Position numbers and translations under genes: made by a program. Under the pieces are notes generated by a model, which saw only the letters and a program-made list of their open reading frames with translations, ran no database searches and was not told where the DNA came from. Positions 31,950 through 40,060 of a DNA stretch of 56,958 nucleotides are shown piece by piece (position 1 is the first letter of the stretch; each line of letters starts with the position of its first letter). Source of the stretch: a bacterium (lineage in GTDB: Bacteria > Bacillota > Clostridia > Oscillospirales > Ruminococcaceae); NCBI GenBank assembly GCA_004561545.1, contig SFVK01000008.1:1-56958 (forward strand), in the 5' to 3' direction.

Positions 31950-32703
31950 GGATGTTCTCCCGCACGGCGCGGAACGCCGGGTCGGTGTCATAGAGATGCC
32001 GGGCGATGGCCTCCATGAGCAGGTAATCGTGCTCCGAGTCAATGTCAATGATGCCGGTGTCCATCATGACGCTCACGCCGACTTTGCTGTGCCACAGGAT
32101 GGGGTCGGGGTTGTCCACCAGAAACTCCCGCCGGATGACATAGATGGAGGCGTTCACATCGTACACCTCGGGCGCCTGCTGGCGTCCCGTGAAATTGCTC
32201 TCGATGACCATCTCGGCATGGTCGCCCACCGTCTTGACCATGTTGAACCAGGGGTTGCGCCGCGCCTCGCAGACGCTGAACACCACCTGCAAATCCGGCC
32301 GCCCGGCGGCCTTGGCAAAGGCGTTTTCCATATCCTGCACGGTGCGCAGCGGGCTGGTGATGTCCAGGTCCATCATGGCGTCGTAGGGGCGGCCGGTTCC
32401 GGCCTCCATGCGGGCAAAGCTGTCCTTGTAGACCTCCACCTTGGGAACCTTGTCGCCGCCCAGCTCCTCGCCCCGGGGCAGATAGACCACCTCGGGGTAC
32501 TGGTCCGCCACCAGACCCGCCAGCGCCGGGCTGTCGGTGTTGAGGGCGATATCCACCTCCAGCTCGGGGTGGTTTTTGATGAACAGCTCGGCGGCGCTCA
32601 GCGAGTAATAGACCAGCGGATGCCCGCAGAAGGTCTTGAGGTTTTTGTTTTTGAATCCCTTGCTGCCGGCCCGGCCGCAGATGGTAATGAGCAGACGTTT
32701 CAT
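31942..32703 (-). CDS. neuA: CMP-nonulosonate synthetase (acylneuraminate cytidylyltransferase family)
   Basis: 253 residues. It activates a nine-carbon sialic-acid-like sugar with CTP to give the CMP-sugar donor. The nucleotide-binding motif ICGRAGSKGFKNKNLK lies at the N-terminus, and DLDITSPLRTVQDMENA around residue 115 matches the family's D-x-T-x-P-x-R motif. The C-terminal DTGIIDIDSEHDY carries the metal-binding Asp pair. Whether the substrate is Neu5Ac, legionaminate or pseudaminate cannot be read from it. GGGGGAA 6 nt upstream lies within the end of the preceding gene, 1 bp away. Confidence 0.9.
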   Translation of the reverse strand: MKRLLITICGRAGSKGFKNKNLKTFCGHPLVYYSLSAAELFIKNHPELEVDIALNTDSPALAGLVADQYPEVVYLPRGEELGGDKVPKVEVYKDSFARMEAGTGRPYDAMMDLDITSPLRTVQDMENAFAKAAGRPDLQVVFSVCEARRNPWFNMVKTVGDHAEMVIESNFTGRQQAPEVYDVNASIYVIRREFLVDNPDPILWHSKVGVSVMMDTGIIDIDSEHDYLLMEAIARHLYDTDPAFRAVRENIRG

Positions 32704-32704
32704 A

Positions 32705-33649
32705 TCACAGTTCCCCCAGTGTAAGTTTCAGCACCTGCAGCGCGGTGGCAGGCGGGTTGACGCTGGGCCCCGCAGGCCCGGCGGCGTAGGAGAGGAAATA
32801 GTCCATCTCCCGCAGATAGCGCTCGTTGACATCCTCCTCCCGATGCTCCACCGTGCCGTCGGGCAGCGTCAGCGTTCCGGCGCCGAAATCCGCCACGCAG
32901 CTTCCCGACGGGCAGAACAGCTCGATGGAGCGGCGGTAGCCCCGGCCGAAATAGTCCAGGTGAACCTCCGCCACCAGATGGGGATACCGGGCCAGATAGA
33001 GCGATACATCGTCGGAATCGATCTCAAGCTCGGAGTAATGGCCCTTGAGGTTGTACAGCTCCTGGGGCATACCGAAGAGGTCCACCAGATAGTCCCATTC
33101 GTGGATCAGGTCGATGGTCACGCCGCCGCCCATGGCCCGGTGGGCGCTGTAAACGGTGCGGTAGTCCACCCCGGGCCGCCATTGCGGCAGATAGGAGGAA
33201 CAGAGCACCCGGGCGCAGTAGGGATGCAGTTCCGGCAGATGCTGCTTGAGGGCCAGCATGGTGCCGCACCACCGCATGGGCGCGGCCACATAGGCTTTCT
33301 GCCCCGGTTCCAGCAGCGCCGAAAGGTCCAGCCCGGTCTGTTCGGCGGAAAAGAGGGGCTTTTCAATAAAGAGCGCGTCCGCCTTGCCCCGCACCAGGCC
33401 CAGCGCCCCGGCGTGGAGACTGGTGGGGTTGGTGATAAAGGCCAGGTCATAGTGTCCCAGCGCCGCCGGGTCGGTGATCTGGCGGCGGAGCAGCTCCGCC
33501 GTGCCGGGACGCAGCGGGCGGGACGGGTCGCTGCGCAGCGCGTCGGCCTGCAGAGCAATGCCCCGCGCCCCGCACAGCGCCGAAAGATTTTTCAGGTGCC
33601 GGGTCCCGATGGAACCCAGCCCGATGAACAGCGCGGTAAGGGTCTGCAT
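32705..33649 (-). CDS. Gfo/Idh/MocA-family oxidoreductase (first of two)
   Basis: 314 residues. The N-terminal Rossmann fold opens with ALFIGLGSIGTRHLKNLS (NAD(P)-binding G-x-G-x-x-G). EKPLFSAEQTGLD near residue 100 is the conserved EKP of the family. The C-terminal alpha/beta domain has GGGVTIDLIHEWDYL, containing the region of the catalytic Lys/Asp-His set, although the Asp-x-x-x-His spacing is altered. Such enzymes act on sugar nucleotides or free sugars. Its place between neuC and neuA suggests a modification of the nonulosonate or its precursor. The adjacent paralogue is only distantly similar. Confidence 0.82.
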   Translation of the reverse strand: MQTLTALFIGLGSIGTRHLKNLSALCGARGIALQADALRSDPSRPLRPGTAELLRRQITDPAALGHYDLAFITNPTSLHAGALGLVRGKADALFIEKPLFSAEQTGLDLSALLEPGQKAYVAAPMRWCGTMLALKQHLPELHPYCARVLCSSYLPQWRPGVDYRTVYSAHRAMGGGVTIDLIHEWDYLVDLFGMPQELYNLKGHYSELEIDSDDVSLYLARYPHLVAEVHLDYFGRGYRRSIELFCPSGSCVADFGAGTLTLPDGTVEHREEDVNERYLREMDYFLSYAAGPAGPSVNPPATALQVLKLTLGEL

Positions 33650-33664
33650 AAGCCCCCTCCTTTG

Positions 33665-34663
33665 TTACAGCGTGACCGGGCGGCCGGGCTCGGCGGCCTG
33701 CGCCGCGTCCATCACGGCGATGGCGGCGCGGTCCTTCTCAAAGCTCCAGCGGGGCGCTTCCTCGCCCCGGAGCACCGCGAAGAAGTTGGCCAGCTCGTCC
33801 ACATAGGCGTTCTCCACAATGTTGTCGCTGTAACGGCTGTCGTGCTCAAAGGCGGTGTAGGTGTCCACAACCTGCTTTTCGCCGCCCCGGAACTCATACA
33901 GCGCTTTGGGATTGCCCTCCCAGAACAGGTGCAGCCCGTCGCCAAAGCACTCAAAATTGCGCACCGCCTTGGGGCTGACCACATCCGCCGCCAGCACGCC
34001 CTGTGCGCCGGACGCATGGCGCAGCAGCAGCGTCACACAGTCGGGGTAGGGCAGACCCAGATCGCTGATGGTGTCCTTCTGCACCGCCATGGCGGTCACA
34101 TCGCCAAAGGCGTCCAGCAGCCAGGGCAGGTCGATGCCAAAGATCTCCCGCACCCCGCCGGTGCGCGCGTTGCCCACAAAAAAGTTTTTGTAGTTTTCCC
34201 AGGGGTGCCAGTCGGGCAGATACTGCCCGATGTGGTAGATATAATGCACGGGCCGGCCGAATTCCGCCACGCGGCGCTTGATATACTGGGTCTCCCGCCG
34301 GTACAGCATGGTGGAGGAGAGGAAGAGCGGCACGCCCTTCGCCTTTGCCTTGGCGATGTTGGCGTCGTAGCCGTCGTCCACCAGATTCAGCTCGGTAAAG
34401 ACCGGCAACCCCAGGTCCAGCAGCTCGCCGATGATGGCCCCGTGGCTCAGCGGCGCGGTGCAGACCAGCGCAGCGTCGGGCCGTGCGGCGGCGGCCTGCG
34501 CGATGGAGGGGTAGGCAGCGTCCGCCAGCCCCAGGCTCACGGCCTCGGCCCGGCGGGATTCGGCAGAGTCCACCCCGACAATCTGGATGCCGGCATCCAT
34601 GCCCTTGGCCAGGCGGGCACGGCGCTTGCCCATGCTGCCCAGCCCCACAATCAACAGTTTCAT
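33665..34663 (-). CDS. Gfo/Idh/MocA-family oxidoreductase (second of two)
   Basis: 332 residues. NAD(P)-binding start KLLIVGLGSMGKRRARLA. The usual EKP is replaced by TELNLVDDG near residue 92, which may alter catalysis. The C-terminal domain has GGVREIFGIDLPWLLDAFGD, placing Asp near the expected catalytic position. ATG 34663 follows AAAAGGAG. The gene lies 15 bp upstream of its paralogue (reading on the minus strand) and 21 bp downstream of neuC. Substrate unknown; sugar-nucleotide oxidation or reduction is inferred from the operon. Confidence 0.8.
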   Translation of the reverse strand: MKLLIVGLGSMGKRRARLAKGMDAGIQIVGVDSAESRRAEAVSLGLADAAYPSIAQAAAARPDAALVCTAPLSHGAIIGELLDLGLPVFTELNLVDDGYDANIAKAKAKGVPLFLSSTMLYRRETQYIKRRVAEFGRPVHYIYHIGQYLPDWHPWENYKNFFVGNARTGGVREIFGIDLPWLLDAFGDVTAMAVQKDTISDLGLPYPDCVTLLLRHASGAQGVLAADVVSPKAVRNFECFGDGLHLFWEGNPKALYEFRGGEKQVVDTYTAFEHDSRYSDNIVENAYVDELANFFAVLRGEEAPRWSFEKDRAAIAVMDAAQAAEPGRPVTL

Positions 34664-34684
34664 GGCTGTTCGCTCCTTTTGCGG

Positions 34685-35878
34685 TTATGCCCGGCCGGAA
34701 CCGGTTCCCGGCCCGTCGTAAAAGACCTTGGGACGGGAAAAATCAAAGGTTTCCAGAATTTTGACAATGCGCGCGCTGGTGTCGCCGCCGTTGTAGGGGC
34801 TTTGGGCCGTGCGGGCAATCTGCCGGAACCGGGGCGTCAGAGCGCGGCGCAAAGCGGCCTCAATGGCGGGAGCCGATGCCTCGCAGCAGATGACGTTGGC
34901 GCACAGAGTCCGCCCCGCCTGCCGGCTGCCGATGTTGACGGCGGGCACCCCAAAGGTGGGGGTCTCCACCACGCCGGAGCTGGAATTGCCCGCCACCACG
35001 GCGGCATAATTCATGGCGGAAAGGTACCGCCGCAGCCCCAGGCTGTTGATGAACCCCGCCCGGTCCGGGTGGGCGGCGGCAAAGTCCTGCATTTTCGCGG
35101 TGCAGACGGCGCCCCCCGCGTCGGCGTTGGACCCGGTGATGAGCCAGAATACCCCCGGCACCGCCGCCATGGCGCAGCACAGCGCGTCCGCCTGGGCGGC
35201 GGGGTCGCCCGCGTCACAGGCGGTCTCGGGGTGGTAGGTCACCAGCCCAAAGGGCTGCATCAGGTCAAACCCGGTGGAACGGCACAGTTCCTCCCGGCTC
35301 ATTTTGGGCAGTGTGCGGATGTTCTCGTCCCCCAGACCGCCCACGCAAAAGACGGTGTCGGGGGCTTCCCCCATGCGCAGCAGCCGCGCGGCGCTGTCCG
35401 CGCAGGAGGGAAAATGGACCGCCGCCATCTTGGTGATGCAGTGGCGGTAAGATTCGTCCGCTGCGCCCAAGGTCACATCCCCGCCCGAAATGTGGGCGAT
35501 GGGGATATGCCGCGCCGCAGCGGCCACCGCCACCGCAAAAATCTCAAACCGGTCGCCCAGAAGCAGCACGGCGTCCGGCCGGTGGGCGGCAAATTCGTCG
35601 TCAAACACCGCAATCGTCCGGGCGATGGTGCGGGCCACCGGCTCGTCGGGGCAGGATTCGTCCAGAATGGGCAGCCGCGCCGCAATGGGCAGGCCGTCCG
35701 CCTCGATCTCGGCCACGGTGCGGCCCAGCCGGCCGCACAGGTGGGCGCCGGTCACCACCAGACGCAACTCCAGCGCGGGGCTGGCCTGGATCTTTTGCAG
35801 CAGCCCCCGCAGCAGGCCGTACTCGGCCCGGGTGGAGGTGACCGCTGCAATGGTGCGTTTACAGCTCAATCTGTTCAT
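34685..35878 (-). CDS. neuC: Hydrolysing UDP-N-acetylhexosamine 2-epimerase (NeuC/LegG family)
   Basis: 397 residues. These enzymes epimerise and release the nucleotide, giving ManNAc or, in legionaminate pathways, 2,4-diacetamido-2,4,6-trideoxymannose. Family marks: TSTRAEYGLLRGLL near the start, LLLGDRFEIFAVAVAA, AHISGGDVTLGAADESYRHC, and near the C-terminus AGNSSSGVVETPTFGVP with the UDP-binding Ser cluster. The start is uncertain: ATG 35878 directly abuts its GGAGG, whereas TTG 35869 has 9-nt spacing. Either start overlaps the neuB 3' end, so translation is coupled. Confidence 0.9.
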   Translation of the reverse strand: MNRLSCKRTIAAVTSTRAEYGLLRGLLQKIQASPALELRLVVTGAHLCGRLGRTVAEIEADGLPIAARLPILDESCPDEPVARTIARTIAVFDDEFAAHRPDAVLLLGDRFEIFAVAVAAAARHIPIAHISGGDVTLGAADESYRHCITKMAAVHFPSCADSAARLLRMGEAPDTVFCVGGLGDENIRTLPKMSREELCRSTGFDLMQPFGLVTYHPETACDAGDPAAQADALCCAMAAVPGVFWLITGSNADAGGAVCTAKMQDFAAAHPDRAGFINSLGLRRYLSAMNYAAVVAGNSSSGVVETPTFGVPAVNIGSRQAGRTLCANVICCEASAPAIEAALRRALTPRFRQIARTAQSPYNGGDTSARIVKILETFDFSRPKVFYDGPGTGSGRA

Positions 35879-36854
35879 CCTCCGCAAAATCCCGCTTGGC
35901 GGTCCTGCCCAGAACCTCATACCACCGCATGGGGCTGATGCCGTCCCCGGGGCGCTTGGTGGTCAGGTTGTCCGCCGTAAAGACCTCCCCGGCCGGGATG
36001 GGTTTTGCCGCCACAATGCTCTTGCGGGCCACCGCCTTGTTGGGGGCCTCGCTGGCGGTCACATGCTTGCGCCCGTCGCCCAGCGCGGCCTCGGTGTGGC
36101 GCACGGCGTCCACCATGGCGCGAAATTCGGCGGGGTCCAGGCTGGCCTTCTGGTCGGGGCCGGGCAGCGATTTGTCCAGCGTAAAGTGCTTCTCGATCAC
36201 CTGGGCGCCCAGCACGGCGGCGGCCACATCGCACTCCCACCCCGGCGTGTGGTCCGAAAGCCCCACCGGCAGCCCGAACTGCTCAAACAGCTCCATCATG
36301 GCGGTCAGGTTGGCATCCTCATAGGGCGTGGGGTACTGGGTGTTGCAGTGCAGGATGGTGGCCTCGGGGCAGCCGTTGTCATCCAGAACCCCCAGCGCGT
36401 CGGTAATTTCGCCCAGTGTGCACATGCCGGTGGAAAGCAGCACCGGCGTGTGCAGCCTGCCCACCTCCTCCAGATAGGGCAGGTTGGTGATCTCCCCCGA
36501 AGGGATCTTGATGAGCGGCAGGTTCAGGCTGCCCAGAAACCGCACGCTGGGAATGTCAAAGGGCGCCGAAAGATACTGGATGCCGATGGAATCGCAGTAT
36601 TCCTTCAGCTCTTTGTGCCCCTCAAAGGAAAAGTGCAGCCGCCGGATCATGTCCAGCTGGCTCTCCCCGGCGTCGGTGGTCTGCTTCTGATACTCGGCCT
36701 TCCAGGCAAAGCGGCTCACCACCAGCTCGGGCACCGCCGTCTGAAATTTTACAATGTCGGCCCCGCATTCTTTGGCAACGCGGGCCATCTCCTTGGCCAT
36801 GGCAAGGTCGCCGTTGTGGTTGACGCCCGCCTCGGCAATAATGGTCACTGCCAT
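35859..36854 (-). CDS. neuB: Nonulosonate (sialic/legionaminic acid) synthase NeuB family
   Basis: 331 residues. It condenses a six-carbon N-acetylated sugar with phosphoenolpyruvate to form the nine-carbon acid. The TIM barrel has IIAEAGVNHNGDLAMAKEM, KFQTAVPELVV, IKIPSGEITNLPYLE, LLSTGMCTL and LSDHTPGWECDVAAAVLGA, with HFTLDKSLPGPDQKASL closing the active site. The C-terminal ~55 residues are the SAF/antifreeze-like domain (RKSIVAAKPIPAGEVF). ATG 36854 follows GGGAGGAG. NeuB, LegI and PseI are alike at this level; the operon favours legionaminate. Confidence 0.93.
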   Translation of the reverse strand: MAVTIIAEAGVNHNGDLAMAKEMARVAKECGADIVKFQTAVPELVVSRFAWKAEYQKQTTDAGESQLDMIRRLHFSFEGHKELKEYCDSIGIQYLSAPFDIPSVRFLGSLNLPLIKIPSGEITNLPYLEEVGRLHTPVLLSTGMCTLGEITDALGVLDDNGCPEATILHCNTQYPTPYEDANLTAMMELFEQFGLPVGLSDHTPGWECDVAAAVLGAQVIEKHFTLDKSLPGPDQKASLDPAEFRAMVDAVRHTEAALGDGRKHVTASEAPNKAVARKSIVAAKPIPAGEVFTADNLTTKRPGDGISPMRWYEVLGRTAKRDFAEDEQIEL

Positions 36855-36876
36855 CTTGTCTCCTCCCGGCTGTTGT

Positions 36877-37926
36877 TCAGCTCTGTTCTTCCAGACGGCG
36901 GCGCATTTTTTCCAGCTCCTCCATCTGGCCCATATCCATCCAGCTGCTCTCGTTGATGGGATAAACGCCCACCTTTTCCCCGGCGGCGCGGTAGCGGTCG
37001 ATCACGTCGGGAAACCCGATGAACTCCCCGTTTGGCATCTCCTCCACCACGCGGGGCTCCACCACATACACGCCGGTGTTGGTCAAAAAATTCAGCTCGG
37101 GCTTTTCCCGCATGGAGGCAATGCCGCCGTCGCTGCCCAGCTCCACCACGCCGTAGGGCACCGTGAAATGCTTGAAGGCGCAGACCATGGTCACCAAATT
37201 GCCCTGGTCCTTGTGGTACTGGTACAGGTCGCCGAAATCAATGTCCAGCAGCGTGTCGCAGTTGGTGAAAAAGAAGGGGGAATTCATCCGTCCCTTGAGC
37301 AGGCAAAGCCCGCCCCCGGTGCCCATAAAGGTGTCCTCATCGATAAAGTCCACCGTATAGTCCTTTTCCAGGTCGGAAAAATAGCTCTTGATCATGCCGC
37401 GCTTGTAGTTGACGATCATCGTCATGTGGCGGCAGCCAAAATCCCGGAACCGGCCCAGAATCATCTCGGCAATGGGCTGCTCGCCCACCGGGATCAGCGG
37501 TTTGGGCAGGATCTTGGTGTAGGGGTACAGCCGGGTGCCCAGGCCGCCGGCCATCATGACCACCGGAATGTCCACCCGCTTGCGGTTGTCCACGTTCACG
37601 CCGTCGGCAAAAATAATGTCGGTGATCACCCCGTTTTTGTCCAGGATGGGCAGCGCGTCAATGCCCCAGCGCTCCAGCTCCCGCCGGGCGCGGCCCCGCT
37701 CGGCGATGGGCAGGCTTTTGGGGTGATAGTTGGCGGCTTTGCTCACCGGGTCCTCCAGGCTGCCGCCCCGCAGCATACATTTACGGATGTCGCCGTCGGT
37801 CACAACGGCCTTGAGCCGGCCTTCCGGCGCAAGGAACAGAATGCGCTGGCCGGTCTCGTCCAGACGCTTCATGGTATCCAGCACGGTGGCGGTTTCGGGG
37901 ATAAACAGTTCGTCGGCCTTGAGCAA
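36877..37926 (-). CDS. CBS-domain sugar nucleotidylyltransferase (PtmE/LegX-like)
   Basis: 349 residues from TTG 37926, 8 nt after AAAGGAGG. The N-terminal ~115 residues are a CBS pair (AVVTDGDIRKCMLRGG; LPILDKNGVITDIIFADG). The remainder is an NTP_transferase domain starting VVMMAGGLGTRLYPYTKILP, with FFFTNCDTLLDIDF and PELNFLTNTGVYV. This CBS-transferase fusion is characteristic of nonulosonate gene sets. In Campylobacter, PtmE makes GDP-glucosamine, the entry to the GDP-linked legionaminate route. The CBS part probably provides allosteric control. It lies 22 bp from neuB. Confidence 0.87.
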   Translation of the reverse strand: MLKADELFIPETATVLDTMKRLDETGQRILFLAPEGRLKAVVTDGDIRKCMLRGGSLEDPVSKAANYHPKSLPIAERGRARRELERWGIDALPILDKNGVITDIIFADGVNVDNRKRVDIPVVMMAGGLGTRLYPYTKILPKPLIPVGEQPIAEMILGRFRDFGCRHMTMIVNYKRGMIKSYFSDLEKDYTVDFIDEDTFMGTGGGLCLLKGRMNSPFFFTNCDTLLDIDFGDLYQYHKDQGNLVTMVCAFKHFTVPYGVVELGSDGGIASMREKPELNFLTNTGVYVVEPRVVEEMPNGEFIGFPDVIDRYRAAGEKVGVYPINESSWMDMGQMEELEKMRRRLEEQS

Positions 37927-37956
37927 GGGCGGAACCTCCTTTCCGGCAAGGGAAAA

Positions 37957-39129
37957 TTACAACAGGCTTTTCACTGCCTCAATCACCCGGCCGCAGTCCG
38001 CCTCGGTCAGGTTGGTGGAGCAGGGCAGGTTGACAATGTTTTTGCGGTAGAACCGGGCCTTGTCCAGATCATAGGCCTCGCTGCCGGGATAATCCGCCTG
38101 TTCGTGGATCAGCGCCCAGATGGGCCGGGTCTGGATGCCCCGGGCCTGCAGCTGCGCAATGACGGTATCGCGGTCCAGTGCGGTGTTTTCCAGCGACAGG
38201 CTGTAGAACCAGTGGTTGGAGCGCACGCCGTCGGCTTGCTCCCGGAAAGGCAGAATCCGCAGCCCGCCCACGCCGTCCAGCCCGGCGCGGTACTGCTCGT
38301 AGCGGGCCTTCTTGATGGCGATGAACTCCTCCAGCCGCTCCAGCTGAGCCAGGCCCAGACAGGCCTGCACGTTGGTCATGCGGTAATTGTAGCCCACCTC
38401 GTCGTGGAGGAACTGGAGCACATCGGCCTTGGCCTGGGTGGAAAGGTGTTTGGCGTGCTCCGTCCAGTCGGGGTGATTGGAGACCAGGAACCCGCCGGCG
38501 CCGGTGGTGATGATCTTGTTGCCGTTAAAGCTGAAACAGCCCACATCGCCCATGGTGCCCGCAAAGCGCCCTGCCAGCGGCCCGGCAGTGTAGCGGGTGC
38601 CCAGCGCCTCGGTGGCGTCCTCGATCAGGACCAGGCGGTAGCGCCGGGCAATGTCCAGCAGGCGGGGCATATCGGCCATGTTGCCGAACACGTGTACCAC
38701 CCCCAGCGCCCGCACCCGGGCGCCGGTTTGGTTGTTGTACAGCCCGTCCGCTTTCAGGGTGCAGCGGTTGGCGCAGAACTCCTCCACGCCGTCGGGATCG
38801 ATGCAGAGCGAATCGTCGCAGCCGATGAAAACCGGCGCGGCGCCCACATAGCGGGTGAGGGGATTGACCGCCGCGATGAAGGTCAGGGTGGGCACGATGA
38901 CCTCCTCCCCGGGCTGAATCCCGGCGGCCAGGGCGGCCAGATGGAGGGAGGAGCTGCCGTTGTTGGCGGCCACCGCCCGGGGCATACCCACATAGCGGGC
39001 CAGCGCCTGCTCAAATTCGCCCACCTTGGCGCCGCTGGTGGAGACCCAGCCCGAGGTGATGGCTTCGGCGGCATATTGGGCTTCTTTTGTGCCGAAGTTC
39101 GGCACCGACAATGGGATGAATTCAGACAT
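37957..39129 (-). CDS. DegT/DnrJ/EryC1/StrS PLP aminotransferase (LegC/PseC-like)
   Basis: 390 residues. It transfers an amino group to a keto-sugar nucleotide, in this setting probably the 4-keto group. The N-terminus GTKEAQYAAEAITSGWVST is typical. NNGSSSLHLAALAAGI binds PLP phosphate, LIEDATEALGT carries the ring-stacking Asp, and FSFNGNKIITTGAGGFL has the Schiff-base Lys. A TTG at 39135 reads in frame, but ATG 39129 fits the GGGGGA RBS better. First gene of the nine-gene operon, directly behind the promoter at 39169-39197. The matching 4,6-dehydratase is not in the window. Confidence 0.9.
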   Translation of the reverse strand: MSEFIPLSVPNFGTKEAQYAAEAITSGWVSTSGAKVGEFEQALARYVGMPRAVAANNGSSSLHLAALAAGIQPGEEVIVPTLTFIAAVNPLTRYVGAAPVFIGCDDSLCIDPDGVEEFCANRCTLKADGLYNNQTGARVRALGVVHVFGNMADMPRLLDIARRYRLVLIEDATEALGTRYTAGPLAGRFAGTMGDVGCFSFNGNKIITTGAGGFLVSNHPDWTEHAKHLSTQAKADVLQFLHDEVGYNYRMTNVQACLGLAQLERLEEFIAIKKARYEQYRAGLDGVGGLRILPFREQADGVRSNHWFYSLSLENTALDRDTVIAQLQARGIQTRPIWALIHEQADYPGSEAYDLDKARFYRKNIVNLPCSTNLTEADCGRVIEAVKSLL

Positions 39130-39168
39130 TTTCAAATCCCCCGATCAAAGTTTTCTATATTCTTAATC

Positions 39169-39197
39169 ATTATACGACATTCCCCCTCAAACAGCAA
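39169..39197 (-). promoter_or_regulatory. Promoter of the nonulosonate operon
   Basis: On the minus strand TTGCTG (39192-39197), 17-bp spacer, TATAAT (39169-39174). It is the only good promoter seen between here and 30694, in line with one long transcript. Confidence 0.8.
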
Positions 39198-39206
39198 GAG
39201 AAACCT

Positions 39207-39330
39207 TGTCGCGTCCCGTCAGGGGGCGCTGGGGGCGCTCACCGCCGGGATTCTGGCATGGAAAAAGTGCCCCGTCATCCTCTGCGTTGTGGCCGCAGTG
39301 GCTGTGGAGGCACTGTTGATGATGGTTTGA
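39207..39330 (+). pseudogene. C-terminal remnant of an AzlD-like branched-chain amino acid permease subunit
   Basis: About 40 residues on the plus strand (QGALGALTAGILAWKKCPVI, then LCVVAAVAVEALLMM and a stop at 39330). They resemble the last helix pair of AzlD (A-G-L-x-A-x-x-L-A-x-x-x-K-x-x-L-x-x-x-x-A-A). The upstream part runs antisense into the aminotransferase operon and is not coding for AzlD, so the gene is truncated. No azlC nearby. Assignment is tentative. Confidence 0.5.
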
Positions 39331-39334
39331 CCGG

Positions 39335-40060
39335 TCAGCCCTTTCCGGCGGCCGCGCGCAGGGCGGAAACTTCCTCCCCGGTCAGCTCCCGCCACTGCCC
39401 CGGTGCCAGGGCGGGGTCCAGCGCCACAGGGCCGATGGCTTCCCGGTGCAGCCCGTTCACCCCGGCGCCGAACACGCCGAACATCCGCTTGATCTGATGG
39501 TACACCCCCTGATGCAGCACCACCCGCACCACGCAGGGGTCCGGCCCGGCCGGGCCAACCTCCGCCGGGGCCAGCGTCTGCCCGTCCGCCAGCGTCACGC
39601 CGGCGGCAAACCCCGCCGTCATGGCGCCGGTGAGGGGGGTGTCCAGCGTGACCAGATACTGTTTGGACACATGCCGCCCCGGGGCCAGAATGTCGTGGGC
39701 AAAGGCGCCGTCGTCGGTGAGCAGCACAAAGCCGGTGCTGGTCTTGTCCAGCCGCCCGGCGGGGAACAGCTCCCGCCGCGGGCAGACGTCCCTCACCAGG
39801 TCCACCACCGTCACATCCCGGCGGTCCCGGGCCGCGCTCACCACCCCGGCGGGCTTGTTGAGCATCAGATAGAGATATTTCCGGTAACCCCCTTCCAGGG
39901 GCTTGCCGTCCACCCGCACCTGAGCGGACGTCTCGTTGATCTGGCAGTCCGCTTTTTTGCACACCGCGCCGTCCACCGCCACCCGGCCCGCCGCAGCCAG
40001 GCGGCGGCTCTCGCTGCGGGTCAGGCCCAGACACTGGGAAAGATACCGGTCCAGCCGCAT
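39335..40060 (-). CDS. rsuA: 16S rRNA pseudouridine synthase, RsuA family
   Basis: 241 residues. The N-terminal S4 RNA-binding domain (~1-60) begins RLDRYLSQCLGLTRSESRRL. The catalytic domain has YLYLMLNKPAGVVSA and LFPAGRLDKTSTGFVLLTDD, where GRLDxxxxG carries the catalytic Asp. GVYHQIKRMFGVFGAGVNGL matches the RsuA/RluB family C-terminal motif. It probably modifies a uridine of 16S rRNA (U516 in E. coli). The ATG shares its A with the ybaK stop (TGATG), so the two are coupled. Confidence 0.9.
   Translation of the reverse strand: MRLDRYLSQCLGLTRSESRRLAAAGRVAVDGAVCKKADCQINETSAQVRVDGKPLEGGYRKYLYLMLNKPAGVVSAARDRRDVTVVDLVRDVCPRRELFPAGRLDKTSTGFVLLTDDGAFAHDILAPGRHVSKQYLVTLDTPLTGAMTAGFAAGVTLADGQTLAPAEVGPAGPDPCVVRVVLHQGVYHQIKRMFGVFGAGVNGLHREAIGPVALDPALAPGQWRELTGEEVSALRAAAGKG

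Noticed and set aside
32636..35938. 1100-codon plus-strand open frame opposite the nonulosonate genes
   Set aside because: It mirrors real minus-strand genes, is rich in His, Gln, Gly and Arg as G+C-rich antisense frames are, has no RBS, and spans four genes with recognised families. The same holds for long antisense frames at 20443-23046, 36754-39206, 47716-50148 and 53813-56476.
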